The notes: generated by a model from the sequence alone, not told the origin. Shown: positions 11,800 to 22,090, numbered from the stretch's first letter. The stretch is DNA of 64,000 nt from Heterobasidion occidentale (GCA_039111635.1 JBCAQO010000008.1:310001-374000); one strand, 5' to 3'. Numbers and translations: made by a program.

Positions 11800-12371
11800 T
11801 GTGCCCCGGCACCGTGCTTGTTACGCTGCTTGTTCGATACCCAAGAGCAACAGGTTCTTCCCTAGGTCGCACAATGGACTGAGTGGTGGACGAGGTCTTG
11901 ACTGTATCAGACAATGATACAGGGAAGGATAATGATGATTCTTCTGTAAGAAGACAGCAGGGAACGAAGGTCCACAGTAGGAAGACTGTGGGTAACAAGG
12001 GTAGCAGTAGGAAGACTGCTACTGAACGAGGAGAATAGACTGAAGATCCTCAGCCTATTCTATGGGCCTTATATACTGTATAGGGTATAGGGTAAGAGTC
12101 CGTATGCTTCTCCGGGTACCCATCCCAGGAGAGCTGTGGTCGCCGTCTTTCCCAGCCGGTGCCTACTCTTGTACTTCTCCAGTCGCACCAATCCATCCTG
12201 GTGCAACGAGGTGCTTACCCATAAGCCCTAAGCCCATGGCATGTGAATGCCTGTCTTATCAATCCGCTGTACCTATGACCCTTCCCATATATCCTCTACC
12301 GATGTCTTGAAGAACCATCGGTTCAGTCGGATCATAAGGACATGCCAAATACCTTGATGTACGCTCCGTAG
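11800..12371 (-). repeat. distal part of element C 3' LTR, split by element B
   Basis: The target duplication CGTAG on both sides of element B (12367-12371 and 20067-20071) shows that this sequence was continuous with 20067-20148. The right-hand piece ends in CATAACA next to a polypurine tract (minus sense), as an LTR should, so this left piece should be the rest of that LTR. It holds a minus-strand TATATAAG near 12065-12080. The left boundary is uncertain. Confidence 0.5.
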
Positions 12372-12708
12372 TGTCACGAACGACTGTTCGAGACAAGAAT
12401 TTCCTAGTCCACAAATTGATACTAATATTGAAAGGATGATGATGAGAGTGATGGATTCAAAGAGCGGAGCCGATCAGACCGATGCTGGAGAATCAGGGAA
12501 GACTGATGAACAGCAGTTCCTAGATTGGACAAAGGTGGATAGCCTAAGGCTCTCCTACTGCGCGCAGCCGCTATAAATATGTACAGGTGTGGGCACGGAC
12601 CAAGTAGCTATGGATCAAGAACGCGCGGTATAGTCGGGAGAAAGGTCCTATGTGTCCTTATACGGATCGTGGGAAAAGCAAGAAAGATACAGTAGGCGTT
12701 TCATAACA
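12372..12708 (-). repeat. 3' LTR of element B
   Basis: 337 bp. In element sense it runs from TGTTATGA to TCGTGACA. It is preceded in element sense by a polypurine tract and followed by target duplication CGTAG (12367-12371). It aligns along its length with 19729-20066. Confidence 0.92.
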
Positions 12709-12721
12709 TCACCCCCCCCTC
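12709..12721 (-). other. polypurine tract of element B
   Basis: In element sense a run of eight G within AGAGGGGGGGGTGA lies directly against the 3' LTR, the expected plus-strand primer. A similar run (GAAAGGGGGTAA) flanks the 3' LTR of element C at 20149-20160. Confidence 0.8.
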
Positions 12722-13029
12722 TAGGCCGTCAGTGCCAGAGACGGTAAGTGAAAAAGTCCAGGAAAAACATAAGCAATGCGTATGGAGTCCATCACAAACA
12801 TAGGAGAATAATACTTAGGGCACTAGTTCTTGTTGCCCACTGCCAAGCCATGGCGCGATAGCCCTTGAGTACGGACGCCATGGTACCTCACCTCGTTAGA
12901 ACCACGCGGGTACTGCGTCCTCGAGCCGAGTCCCTCTTCTCATCGTGGCAGTGAGTACCGGCCCAACGGATTCGAACTGTCGTTTGCCTCGGCAGTTTAC
13001 CGTCATACCGGACGGTGACTCGTGTCCTT
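12722..13029 (-). other. 3' untranslated region of element B
   Basis: About 300 bases between ORF3 and the polypurine tract. No convincing open frame or repeat was seen. Confidence 0.6.
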
Positions 13030-14019
13030 TCAGAGGGTGCGGCGGTGGTTAACAAGGGGAAGCGCGTCGGACTCGCTGGAGTCGTATTCAATGAGGGGTC
13101 GAGTGCGCGAGGGTGGGTGTCGGAGTCCGAAGGTCAGGGGTACGGCCTGAAAACGAGGGGAAGGACGTGTGAACCTATAGACCCCTCGGTCGGGGCCGGT
13201 GGGATAAGTCCCCGGCATCGGGCATATCGGACCTCCATTTGAAGCCGAAGACGAGGCACGAGATACCACAGCCGTGGACGGCATATAGTATTCGTTGGCA
13301 GGAGTGGGGTCATCGGCGGGGTGAAACGTGTCGTGGAGGGGTTCGGAGCGATTGAGTCCCATGAGTCTCCTTTCGCCGGCGTTGATGCGGGCGATGAGGG
13401 TCCCTTCTCGAATCTGTAGGGCTCTCTGCGCATGCTGTACAAACGCCCTTTCCTCCTCCAGAATCTCCAATGCCCTTTGTATGTCCGGTCGTGTGGGTCC
13501 TGACACGAACTCCGTGCTCGGCGATCCTTCTATAAGCCCCATGAGATACGCGACGGGGGCGGTCAGGTAGGATTCTCTGTCAGGGAATATGACCCCGTCG
13601 TTTTCTTCGCGGATCAGGGGCGGTGGGGAAGGAGTGTGAGGGGGCGAGGCCGTGGGCGGTGTCGTGATGTCTATCACCTGTGGGGGAGACCGCGTGACGG
13701 TTTCTTCTTCTGCTATCGTTTCGCCTAATCTCGCTGCTTCATCCAACCGTGCTTGGTATCTCCTATTAATCTCCTCTTCCTCGTCTTGCCCCTCCGTGAT
13801 GCTCGCCACTACGCGCCCGCTGCCCATTCCCGTTCGCCTCTCGAATCGATCTATCTCGGAGTGAGTCGGGGAATACTCGGGAGAGGGGGTGGTTTGGACG
13901 GATTCGTCAACGAGAGTATCGTTAGCAGAGGCGGTAGAAAGGATTCGGTTGTAAGACATGTGGGATGGAGGGAAGGCTGTTATAGAGAGAGTGGAGCTGT
14001 CGGAGGGATGATGGGACAT
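13030..14019 (-). CDS. accessory ORF3 of element B (329 codons)
   Basis: An intact frame starting at a true ATG (14019), 88 bases downstream of the pol stop and in a different frame. The product starts MSHHPSDSSTLSITAF, has Ser/Thr/Pro- and Glu-rich segments, and a predicted helical stretch about residues 180-220 (QRALEILEEERAFVQHAQRA). It has no Cys-rich domain, signal peptide or membrane segment, so it is not an envelope protein. I do not recognise the family. Element C has a decayed frame at the same position, also with a long charged helix and a similar opening (MSNHSSLDYSPER), suggesting a shared accessory gene in these chromoviruses. Expression from the genomic RNA would need splicing, reinitiation or a subgenomic RNA; none can be identified here. 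Confidence 0.75.
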   Translation of the reverse strand: MSHHPSDSSTLSITAFPPSHMSYNRILSTASANDTLVDESVQTTPSPEYSPTHSEIDRFERRTGMGSGRVVASITEGQDEEEEINRRYQARLDEAARLGETIAEEETVTRSPPQVIDITTPPTASPPHTPSPPPLIREENDGVIFPDRESYLTAPVAYLMGLIEGSPSTEFVSGPTRPDIQRALEILEEERAFVQHAQRALQIREGTLIARINAGERRLMGLNRSEPLHDTFHPADDPTPANEYYMPSTAVVSRASSSASNGGPICPMPGTYPTGPDRGVYRFTRPSPRFQAVPLTFGLRHPPSRTRPLIEYDSSESDALPLVNHRRTL

Positions 14020-14107
14020 AGAGGATCGAGTTGGAGTTTTTATGCGTTTCTAGGTTTGTTTGTCCAATGTTTGCAAGGTCCGTCTTCAAGGGTACGCTGT
14101 CAGGGTG

Positions 14108-17100
14108 TCATATATTGTAAGCTTCTACAAGTTCTTTGGCGTTCTTCAGGTTCGTCCTCGTTAACCACTCGTTTGATGAGTCCGGGTACCCTTTCCAGCA
14201 TACTAGGTATTGATATCCGCGTCCTCGTTTCCTTCTGTTGAGAATTTCTTCAACTTCGTATTCCTCTTGTCCTTCCACGAGGTCAGGGGGTGGTTGTTCG
14301 TAGTTGGGACCATGGGCGGCCGTTTCTCGATATGGTATAATTAAGGAGGCATGGAACACGGGATGTATCTTCCATGTGGGCGGGAGTTTCAGCTTGTACG
14401 TTACCGGTCCCAATCTTTCTTCTATTTCGAACGGTCCGTGTAACTTGGGAGCCAACTTGTCTTTTGGATGCGTAGTGGTGATGTTTTTTCCCGAGAGCCA
14501 GACCTTCTGTCCTGCTTCTAGCTCGGCTTTGTTCTCGGCTGTTTTGTTTTTCATCACCTCTGCTGCGACTTCTAGACTGGCTTTGGTTTCCTCTCGCAGT
14601 TGCTTCAGTCTTTCCAGTCTTTGTTCTACGTGAGGAATGTCGGATCTCGGCGCGATTTGGGGTGCGAAGGTTGGATTGTACCCGTACATGAGCTCGAATG
14701 GAGATTGGTGCGTGGCCGAGTGCTCCCTGACATTGTGTGCGAATTCTGCGTACGATAGGAGTTCTGGCCAGTTCGTCTGTTCGTAGTTGCAGAATGCTCT
14801 GAGATACTGTTCCAGTTCTTGATTTACCCTTTCGGTTTCTCCATCTGTCTCTGGGTGGTACGCAGTGGAGAGGGCCGTAGTTACCCCCAGTTTCTTCCAA
14901 AGCTCTTTGGTGAATCTGGCGGCAAACTGCGGGCCTTGGTCCGAGATGACCTTTCTTGGGAGTCCGTATCGTTTCCACACGTTTCTCATGTAGAGATCGG
15001 CGGTTCCTTCTGCGTCTATGGTTTTTGCGCACGGGGTATAGACGACTCCTTTGGTGCTCCTGTCCACCGTTACGTGTATCGCGTTATACGGTCCGACCTG
15101 TGGGAGGTCTGTAATGAAGTCCATTGTGACCACTTGCCAAGGTCCTTCCGGTGTTTCGTTTGGGACCAGTGGGACGCATGTAGGATGTGTGATGTTTTTG
15201 GTGCTCTGGCACGTGGCACATCCCGTTACGTATTCTTTTACGAATGTTGACATTCCAGGCCACCAGAAGTTGTTCGATACTAGGACGTACGTCTTCCATC
15301 GTCCCGGATGTCCGGTTGCAGGTGAGTCATGGTACATTTTTACTATTTTTCTTTTTAGTTCATCGTTTGGCGGGACGTATATCTTGCCCCTGTGCCAGAT
15401 AAGGTCGTCTTCTAGGTTCCATTCTTGCAGTCCTTTAGAGAGCGTTCTCGGTCCTGCCGTTTTGATAACCTCTATTGCCTCCATCACTTCTTTGTCTTTC
15501 GCCGTAATGTTCTTTAGCTCTTGCCTGAGTTGTCTGTCTAGCATTTCGACCGTGCCTCTCCCTGTGGCGCTCTTGATGAACATTTGGGGTTTTAGCAGTA
15601 CTTGGTTTTCGTTGTCTAATTTCACCCCCCGTTTTAGGTCTGGACGCCTGGACAGAGCATCCGGTCGGTGGGAGGTGCCGGGTTTGTGGACTAGGGTGAA
15701 GTCGAAACGTGAGAGGAAGAGCGCCCAGCGTGCTTGTCGGCGGGACAGGGTTCGTGCTGTAGAGAAGTAGAGAAGATTTTTATGGTCCGACCATATTTCA
15801 AATGGGTGTCGTGCGCCTTCGAGGTAGATACGCCAGTGGTCTAGAGCATGGATAACGGCTAGGAGTTCTTTGTCAAAGATGTCGTAGTTGCGCTCTGCAG
15901 AGTTAAACGACTTTGACAGGTAGGCTACTGGGTGCCAGCCATCGCCTGGGATTTCTTGTGATAGGATGGCACCGGATGCAAAGTCGGAGGCGTCGGTCTC
16001 GAGTCGGAACGGTTGGTTTCCATCAGGATAAGCCAATACTGGTGTCGCGGTGAAGCAGAGCTTAAGAGTTTCAAATGCCGTGTTGCGTTCCTCTGTCCAT
16101 GTGAAGGGAGTGTCCTTTTTTGTCAGGTCATTCAGGGGTCGTGCTGTTGTAGCGAAGTTCCGGATGAATCTTCGATAGAAATTTCCAAAGCCTAAGAAGG
16201 ATTGTACTTCTTTCAAGTTTGTCAGGGTTGGCCATTTGGAAATTCCTTCGATTTTAACTGGGTCCATGGCTATGTTATCTGCGGAGATGATGAAACCAAG
16301 ATATTTGACGTGTCGACCTCGAATGCACACTTGGAGGGTTTCAAGAACAGGTTTGTCCAAGAGTATTTGCATGACTTGGATTGTTACCCGTCGATGTTCT
16401 TCCACTGTTTTCGTGAAAATGAGGATGTCATCCATATACACTGTTACAACTTGTGCGACGATGAGATCATGGAAAATAATGTTCATCATGGTCTGGAACG
16501 TCGCCGGCGAGTTGCAAAGACCGAAGAACATGACGAGACATTCGAACAGGCCGAACTTGGTTAGGAAGGCCGTTTTCCACTCGTCTCCTTCTCTCATGCG
16601 GATGTTGTTGTACCCCCATTTGACGTCAAATTTCGAGAAGACCTTTGCCTTTGACTTGGCTATGGTTCGGATTACGTCGTCGATCATGGGCAAAGGGTAT
16701 TTGTTCTTTATCGTCCATTCGTTGAGTTTCCTGTAATCTTGGACCGGCCGAAGATCTCCTTCTTTCTTTTTTACGAAAAAGAACGAGGATGCTTGTGGGG
16801 AATTTGATATCCGTATCGTTCCTCTCTTCAAGTGTTCTTGCGTCATATCATATAGTTTGTCTTCTTCTTCTTCTGTTAGGTGGTACAACTTGCAGCCGCT
16901 CGGCTCCCATCCGGGTTTCATGTCAATTTTATGGTCCCACTGTGAATGCTCGGGAAGTCTCTGGGAGGCTTCTTGACTGAAGACTTTGGCGAAGCGTTCG
17001 AGAACGTACGCAGGGACTATTTCTTCTACCGTGCGTTCGTCTTTTCCTTTGTTTGCTATTTCCGCCAATTCCTGTGACTTGCTGTGGACGGACTGAATGC

Positions 17101-17842
17101 GAATTGCTTCGAGCGGGTGCATTTCAAACGGGTCTTGATGATACCACTCTTCGTAGAATTCGGAGAAGAAGGTTTTATCCACGTTTTCCTCTTCTTCTGG
17201 TTCGTCTTCTATTTTGGAATACCCGATCGTTCTCGCGCTTTTTCGTCGTGATAGGAGTTGTGCTTGCACTGTGAGTTTCGGTCGACTGACTAGGCATGTT
17301 TTGGCACAGCTAGAGAACGTGAGGCGATTCTTTACCCAATCGATCTGGGGATTATGCTCGTGTAGCCAATCGGTCCCTAGAATCGCGTCTTCTCCTCCTA
17401 AATTGGTAGCAAGCAGCTCGCATCGTTCGTCATGATAGTCGCCCTCACTGTTGGTTATTCTCATCAGGAGGCATGCCTTGTCTGTGATCTTTCCTCCTTC
17501 GTTTGCCGTTCCGTCTACATTAAATACTGGGATGAACTTGTCGATCTTTCGGAGCGGTATTCCCTGTTCTCGACAGAATTGTTTATCAATGAGGAGTCCT
17601 TCTGCTCCGGAATCGATCAGGACTTTGGCTTCGGTGGTTCCCTTTTTGTGTTTCAGTTGCACGTTTATACGCATAGACGATTTTTGATTGGACTTTGTGA
17701 GCCGTACAACTGTTTTTACATAAGGGTTTTGAGCGGGCCTATGGTACACCGAGGGCACAGGCCGGTTTAAAAATCCACATCCGATTCCTTTCGTCTGCTT
17801 CCGTCGCTTAATTCCTGAAGGAGCGCTTCTTGTTCGTCCCAT
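14108..17842 (-). CDS. pol of element B: protease, RT, RNase H, integrase, chromodomain
   Basis: Intact frame of 1244 codons. Protease with active-site block KVLIDSGAEGLLID (residues ~72-85); RT with VQDYRKLNEW and YMDD at 16427-16438; RNase H with FRLETDASDFASGAILS; integrase zinc finger (YHDSPATGH to CATCQS); integrase core D, D, E in TMDFITDLP, SDQGPQF and TDGETERVNQ; and a C-terminal chromodomain (YEVEEIL to YLVCWKGYPDSSNEW) ending just before the stop. The chromodomain is expected to bind modified histone tails and steer insertion to heterochromatin. The frame overlaps gag by 76 bases in the -1 register, so it is probably made by -1 ribosomal frameshifting. All catalytic motifs are present. 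Confidence 0.94.
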   Translation of the reverse strand: MGRTRSAPSGIKRRKQTKGIGCGFLNRPVPSVYHRPAQNPYVKTVVRLTKSNQKSSMRINVQLKHKKGTTEAKVLIDSGAEGLLIDKQFCREQGIPLRKIDKFIPVFNVDGTANEGGKITDKACLLMRITNSEGDYHDERCELLATNLGGEDAILGTDWLHEHNPQIDWVKNRLTFSSCAKTCLVSRPKLTVQAQLLSRRKSARTIGYSKIEDEPEEEENVDKTFFSEFYEEWYHQDPFEMHPLEAIRIQSVHSKSQELAEIANKGKDERTVEEIVPAYVLERFAKVFSQEASQRLPEHSQWDHKIDMKPGWEPSGCKLYHLTEEEEDKLYDMTQEHLKRGTIRISNSPQASSFFFVKKKEGDLRPVQDYRKLNEWTIKNKYPLPMIDDVIRTIAKSKAKVFSKFDVKWGYNNIRMREGDEWKTAFLTKFGLFECLVMFFGLCNSPATFQTMMNIIFHDLIVAQVVTVYMDDILIFTKTVEEHRRVTIQVMQILLDKPVLETLQVCIRGRHVKYLGFIISADNIAMDPVKIEGISKWPTLTNLKEVQSFLGFGNFYRRFIRNFATTARPLNDLTKKDTPFTWTEERNTAFETLKLCFTATPVLAYPDGNQPFRLETDASDFASGAILSQEIPGDGWHPVAYLSKSFNSAERNYDIFDKELLAVIHALDHWRIYLEGARHPFEIWSDHKNLLYFSTARTLSRRQARWALFLSRFDFTLVHKPGTSHRPDALSRRPDLKRGVKLDNENQVLLKPQMFIKSATGRGTVEMLDRQLRQELKNITAKDKEVMEAIEVIKTAGPRTLSKGLQEWNLEDDLIWHRGKIYVPPNDELKRKIVKMYHDSPATGHPGRWKTYVLVSNNFWWPGMSTFVKEYVTGCATCQSTKNITHPTCVPLVPNETPEGPWQVVTMDFITDLPQVGPYNAIHVTVDRSTKGVVYTPCAKTIDAEGTADLYMRNVWKRYGLPRKVISDQGPQFAARFTKELWKKLGVTTALSTAYHPETDGETERVNQELEQYLRAFCNYEQTNWPELLSYAEFAHNVREHSATHQSPFELMYGYNPTFAPQIAPRSDIPHVEQRLERLKQLREETKASLEVAAEVMKNKTAENKAELEAGQKVWLSGKNITTTHPKDKLAPKLHGPFEIEERLGPVTYKLKLPPTWKIHPVFHASLIIPYRETAAHGPNYEQPPPDLVEGQEEYEVEEILNRRKRGRGYQYLVCWKGYPDSSNEWLTRTNLKNAKELVEAYNI

Positions 17843-18924
17843 CTCAACTTCCCTATAAACCTCTGGATCTCTTCTCGGCTAATCTCAGGCTCCTCCGCAC
17901 GTACAGGTGCATCCTCTCCGGGTGCGTGGGTTTGGCGCGCTGCGAGTCTAGCCCGGAATGGGTTAGTTGTCGCCACGCTTCCACCCTTGCTCGAAGTTGC
18001 TGCCTTGCCACCGTCCTGAGCTCTTGCCGGGAGCGCTCTGCCATAGCCTCCTCCTCCGCTGGCCAGTGTTCCGCCGGCTTGAGTCGGTCGGTACCCCACT
18101 TTTCCACTACCCTGTTGAACATATCTAGTTCCCCCTTCAGATACCCTAGACGAAACCCTAGCCGGGCATTGGTTTGCCATGTGTCCCTTTTGTCTACAAT
18201 AGAAACACCCACCCTCTGCTCGCAGTCTGGTTCGCTCGTCGTCGGTGAGGGGGGTGCGGACGGCGTCTATAGCCATTGGTACAACCGAGTTATTCATAGA
18301 GGTGGGGGCGTTGGAGGAATTGTAACGAAATGGGTTACTGCGCTGTGTCGTGGCGGCTGGGACTGAGCTTTTTATGCTTTGGAGTTCCCTCCACTGGTTG
18401 TCAAATCGTCGGATGTATTTTACCCATTCGTCCATAGTGGTTGGCATCTCCGGCAGCCGGTAGATCTGCTTAAGGATTTCTGGATGTATGGCTCGGCGGA
18501 GGTAGTCGGTCGTGGATTCTAAATCGAATCCACTTTCTCCGGCGGTCATGAGGTAATCCGTAACGAATTCGTCCGCCGACCTCTTTCCCATTCTCATGGT
18601 GAATAATTTCTGCCGCGCCTTCTGTTCCAGGCTTTCATCTTTGAATGCGGCGGCTAGTTCCCCTAGGAATTCTTTAAACGTTCCCCACTTTGGCTTGGTC
18701 TCCGTTGCCTTGTATTCCCGAATTTCCCTGTCGGAGTAATATTTCTGGGCAAACAGCGAGGCCGTTCCCGCCCTCATGTACGATAACACCATCAGGGTCC
18801 TGTCCATGTCCGTTGCGTATCTCGTTGGGTTGGCCGCAATGTACATGTGGCATTCGTAGATCCATTCTCTGTACTTTGACCTAGTCCCATCAAAGTCCTT
18901 GGGTTTGTTTCCTTTGTCTGACAT
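17767..18924 (-). CDS. gag of element B with CCHC zinc knuckle
   Basis: 385-codon frame from ATG at 18924. N-terminal capsid-like region (DFDGTRSKYREWIYECHMYI...KWGTFKEFLGELAAAF) typical of Ty3/gypsy gag (Retrotrans_gag-like), then a nucleocapsid zinc knuckle CFYCRQKGHMANQCP (CX2CX4HX4C) near residue 240, then a Gly/Ala-rich tail. It packages the element RNA into cytoplasmic particles. The last 76 bases overlap pol in another frame. The same frame stays open upstream to about 19275 without any ATG (see separate entry). Confidence 0.92.
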   Translation of the reverse strand: MSDKGNKPKDFDGTRSKYREWIYECHMYIAANPTRYATDMDRTLMVLSYMRAGTASLFAQKYYSDREIREYKATETKPKWGTFKEFLGELAAAFKDESLEQKARQKLFTMRMGKRSADEFVTDYLMTAGESGFDLESTTDYLRRAIHPEILKQIYRLPEMPTTMDEWVKYIRRFDNQWRELQSIKSSVPAATTQRSNPFRYNSSNAPTSMNNSVVPMAIDAVRTPLTDDERTRLRAEGGCFYCRQKGHMANQCPARVSSRVSEGGTRYVQQGSGKVGYRPTQAGGTLASGGGGYGRALPARAQDGGKAATSSKGGSVATTNPFRARLAARQTHAPGEDAPVRAEEPEISREEIQRFIGKLRWDEQEALLQELSDGSRRKESDVDF

Positions 18925-19275
18925 CTCGTCGTCTGCGTCTGTTACTCTTGCCTTTGGTGTTGGGTCAGGGTTTGGGTCCGGGCGTCTCGGGTTGCTCGGT
19001 CCTGGTATGGGTTCTGGGTCTTCTTCGTCTACCGGAGTTAATACTCCCGCCGGGATGATTCCTTCTTCGATGTCTTCTTTGGGAATATCAACTGGTGTGT
19101 TTCTTCTGGGGATATTGATCGGGGGTAGTGTGGGTTTGGTTCGGGTCGGAGTGGTGATTGTTCTGAGGGGTGCCTTCCTGTCTTCCCAGGCTACTAGTGG
19201 GGCGTCAACAGGTTTTCCGCTGTCTGGTCCTCCTATGTAAACCCAGATTCCTTTCGAGTTTCTTCTGATGGTTCA
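18925..19275 (-). other. ATG-less open extension upstream of element B gag
   Basis: The gag frame continues upstream for about 117 codons to a TGA near 19276. It encodes a Pro-rich, acidic segment (for example GPSNPRRPDPNPDP) with no ATG. Either gag starts at 18924 and this is leader, or the N-terminus uses a non-AUG codon or a lost start. Confidence 0.6.
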
Positions 19276-19708
19276 TCCTAGATTGACGTACGAGTCCGAA
19301 TGTTCCAAGTAGTCGGTTCCGTGTGGGACTCGCCCTACTTCTCTTCCCTTTCCTTTGGAAGTCGTGGTGATTGGATCAAGAGAGCCCGCGCTAGCCTCAA
19401 CCTGATCAAGGTTCGAGGATCAAGGCAACAGCAGCTCTTTCTGGCCAGGTATTGTAAGGTATCGTACGCTAGGTAACGTCAAGCGCAATTGTTTCGGTCG
19501 TACCTCCACTGGGTTGATTACCAGATAGGGGTATTCTACAACCTAAAGCAACCCACACTGAAGTGGAGTCGCCCAATCGTTCGCTTGAAGTGTACAGTAA
19601 CTATTACGGTCGACGGTCGCTTGTCTTTTTGGGACTGCCTAGCGCCGTATGTACGTAGCCGGTGTTCTGCTGTGAAGAAAAAGGACAAGGCTCGAGTGTG
19701 GAGTAGGA
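19276..19708 (-). other. 5' leader of element B
   Basis: Sequence between the primer binding site and the gag frame. No gene is seen; it would hold packaging signals, but none can be identified by eye. Confidence 0.5.
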
Positions 19709-19726
19709 TTTTGGGGAGGCTATCCA
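19709..19726 (-). other. candidate primer binding site of element B
   Basis: Two bases inside the 5' LTR the element-sense strand reads TGGATAGCCTCCCCAAAA. It begins with TGG, the complement of a tRNA CCA end. The matching tRNA was not identified. Confidence 0.5.
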
Positions 19727-19728
19727 GA

Positions 19729-20066
19729 TGTCACGAACGACTGTTCGAGACGAGAGTTTCCTAGTCCACAAATTCATAGTAATGTTGGAGGGATGATGAT
19801 AAGAATGATAAATGCAAAGAGATGGAGCTGCTCGGACCGATGCTTGAGAATCAGGGAAGACTGGTGAACAGTAGTTCCTAGATTGGACAAAGATGGATAG
19901 CCTAAGGCTCTCCTACTGCGCGCAGCCGCTATAAATATGTATAGGTGAGGGCACGGACCAAGTAGCTATGGATCGAGAACGCAAGGTATAGTCGGGAGAA
20001 AGGTCCTATGTGTCCTTATACGGATCGTGGGGAAAGTAGGAAAGATACAGTAGGCGTTTCATAACA
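19729..20066 (-). repeat. 5' LTR of element B
   Basis: 338 bp, same termini as 12372-12708, followed on the outside by target duplication CGTAG (20067-20071). Differences from the 3' LTR are mostly transitions, including a cluster of five G/A changes around 19800-19815. Confidence 0.92.
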
Positions 20067-20148
20067 CGTAGTGGAGCCGCCTAGCATGTGATGCTTGAAC
20101 CATCGGATAGACCAGCCCCGACGGGCTCCGATCGGTCAAGTCATAACA
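20067..20148 (-). repeat. proximal part of element C 3' LTR
   Basis: In element sense it starts TGTTATGACTTGACC right after a purine-rich tract. It was joined to 12371 and leftward before element B inserted. The first five bases are one copy of the CGTAG duplication. Confidence 0.7.
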
Positions 20149-20160
20149 TTACCCCCTTTC
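20149..20160 (-). other. polypurine tract of element C
   Basis: Element-sense GAAAGGGGGTAA abutting the LTR start TGTTATGA. Position and composition match the tract of element B, and the flanking CCTAG is shared. Confidence 0.65.
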
Positions 20161-20994
20161 TAGGTCCCAACTCCTGAGGGGACTACTCGCCTCCGCAAGC
20201 TTCATCGTCATTCCACGTACAATTGCTTTCTGGTCGTCCAATAACGATCGGGATGCGTCTTCCCGATATGACTTCGTTTTCTGGGGCGAAGACCGACTTA
20301 CGTCGTTTACAATGCCTAGGAGTTTTCCATCTCCGTTGAGCTGTTTGGTTTAGGTACCTAGCAATATCGCCACAATATTGCGTCACCCTTCCAATGTTCT
20401 TCCTTCACCAGTATGGTTTTGTTGCGTGCGAGTATGCTCCTAGAGTCAATAGGCAGCTGCTCAAACCAGGCCTCTCCTGGTACTGTTTGTTAAGCCAGTT
20501 TTCTGCTCTGACAAGATGCAGAAAGGTGTTGTGCGGATGATTATATGATGAAATAGAAACTCGTCTGTGGATGGGTGTATGTCGTTCTTCTTCCAAAATG
20601 CCGAAGGCCATGCTTCAGTGTTTCCAGGATAGATCCTCATCTCCGTGATCTCCGGTATTGAGGGGGACTCCAGGTGTGTGGGTTGATCGCTTTACTAAGG
20701 CTTAGGCCCACCAACCTATCAAGAGTAGACTGCTCTTGACTTGTTTTGAGTCCGGCAAGACCCCTTTGAAGATCCCTAACTCTGTCAGCCCCATACGGTG
20801 GCCCGTCCTGGTTAGAGATTGGTGTTTGTCCAGAGTTTGTTTGTCACATGGGAGCGAGCATGCAGCCGCACTCCGCGTATTGAACACGAGGTAAGGATTT
20901 TGAAGAATAGACTTTGAACCCCATGGTTTCTTGAGTAAGCCATGGTATCCACCTTGACGGTAATTATTTAGGGTCAGCGTAAGGTATGTCCTGG
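20161..20994. other. non-coding 3' region of element C, first part
   Basis: No credible gene; short frames only. It continues into the motif-rich stretch beginning at 20995. Confidence 0.5.
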
Positions 20995-22090
20995 TAGTTT
21001 AACGTCATGCCGGACGTTCGTAGTTTTGCGTCTTTGCGGATGTCCTCTAGTTTATCCTTAAGTCTTCGCGGACTGAGGCTAGTTTATACATAAGTCATTG
21101 CGGACTGCCCTGCTAGTTTACGCCAAGGTCGTTGCGGACCTATCCATCTTCCGACGTAGGAGTACCTGTAAACAAGATGGAAGACCTTTTCTGCGCGCCG
21201 GAACATTCATCGGTGATGCGCATAGAGCCCTAGACCAAGTACAGCCGTCTCGACAGGGTTCCCATTGAGGCAAGATGGTGACGGTTTATACTATATCAAA
21301 CCGGATAACTTATAGAGTTGCCAGAATAGACATTGGAGCCTATTTTGACACAACTCACATGGCCCTGTACATGAAGGGCAGCTCAGTTTATTGTCATAAA
21401 GGATGGCAACTAGTTTATAGTCATTGCGGACGTCCGCTATCGCCTGGCTTGAACCTCCCGAGCCTCGATAGATTTAATCCTCCGGGGTGAGGGTAGTTTA
21501 AGGTCATTTTGGACTAGTTGGTGGCTAAGGTCGTAGCCATCAACCACATCTCCTATGCGTGAAGGAGTAAATAGTTTATCGTCATTGCGGACTATCCCTG
21601 TAAAGGAAAGGGCAATCCCAGTTTATCGTCATGAAGGACGTCTGAAACCAGAGGCACGATCCCAGTTGCCTCTTGACTGGCCCTTGAAGCGGAATCCTTG
21701 CTTCGGACTTCAAGGGTAGAATGGGCGCACCATGGCGTAGTTGTGGTCCTGTCGGATGGCTGACAACCTGCACCATGTCCCCAAACCCCTTGCATGGATT
21801 TGAACCGTGTCGACCCCATACTCTTTTACTGTAAGGCGTATGGAATATGGAAGCGCCTTGACCTAGTCGGCAGGGTTCTGCAATGGTGGAGGCCCTCCCT
21901 TCCACCATCTGCTAGAATGCAACCATGCTCCGATGGTCCTTGGTAGCTTTAACGTTGTTCCGGACGGTAACTAGTTTATAGTCATTGCGGACCAAGCCTT
22001 CCGTAGTTTTACATTGTTGCGGATGTAAATTTGTCCTTTTTGGTTACTTAGTGGAGTGCGGCCACTAGGCACCGGCATCGCAGATAGGGC

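Larger units (their letters stand above)
12372..20066 (-). mobile_element. complete Ty3/gypsy chromovirus, family B
   Basis: 7695-bp element with LTRs at 12372-12708 and 19729-20066, a 5-bp target duplication CGTAG on each side, a primer binding site candidate, gag, pol in the -1 frame, an accessory ORF3 and a polypurine tract, all on the minus strand. All three frames are open, so it may be functional. The two LTRs differ at roughly 28 of 338 positions by eye, unexpectedly many for an element with intact frames. It sits inside the 3' LTR of element C. Confidence 0.93.

Noticed and set aside
13030..14019. Envelope gene in element B
   Set aside because: The position fits, but there is no signal peptide, transmembrane segment or cysteine pattern.
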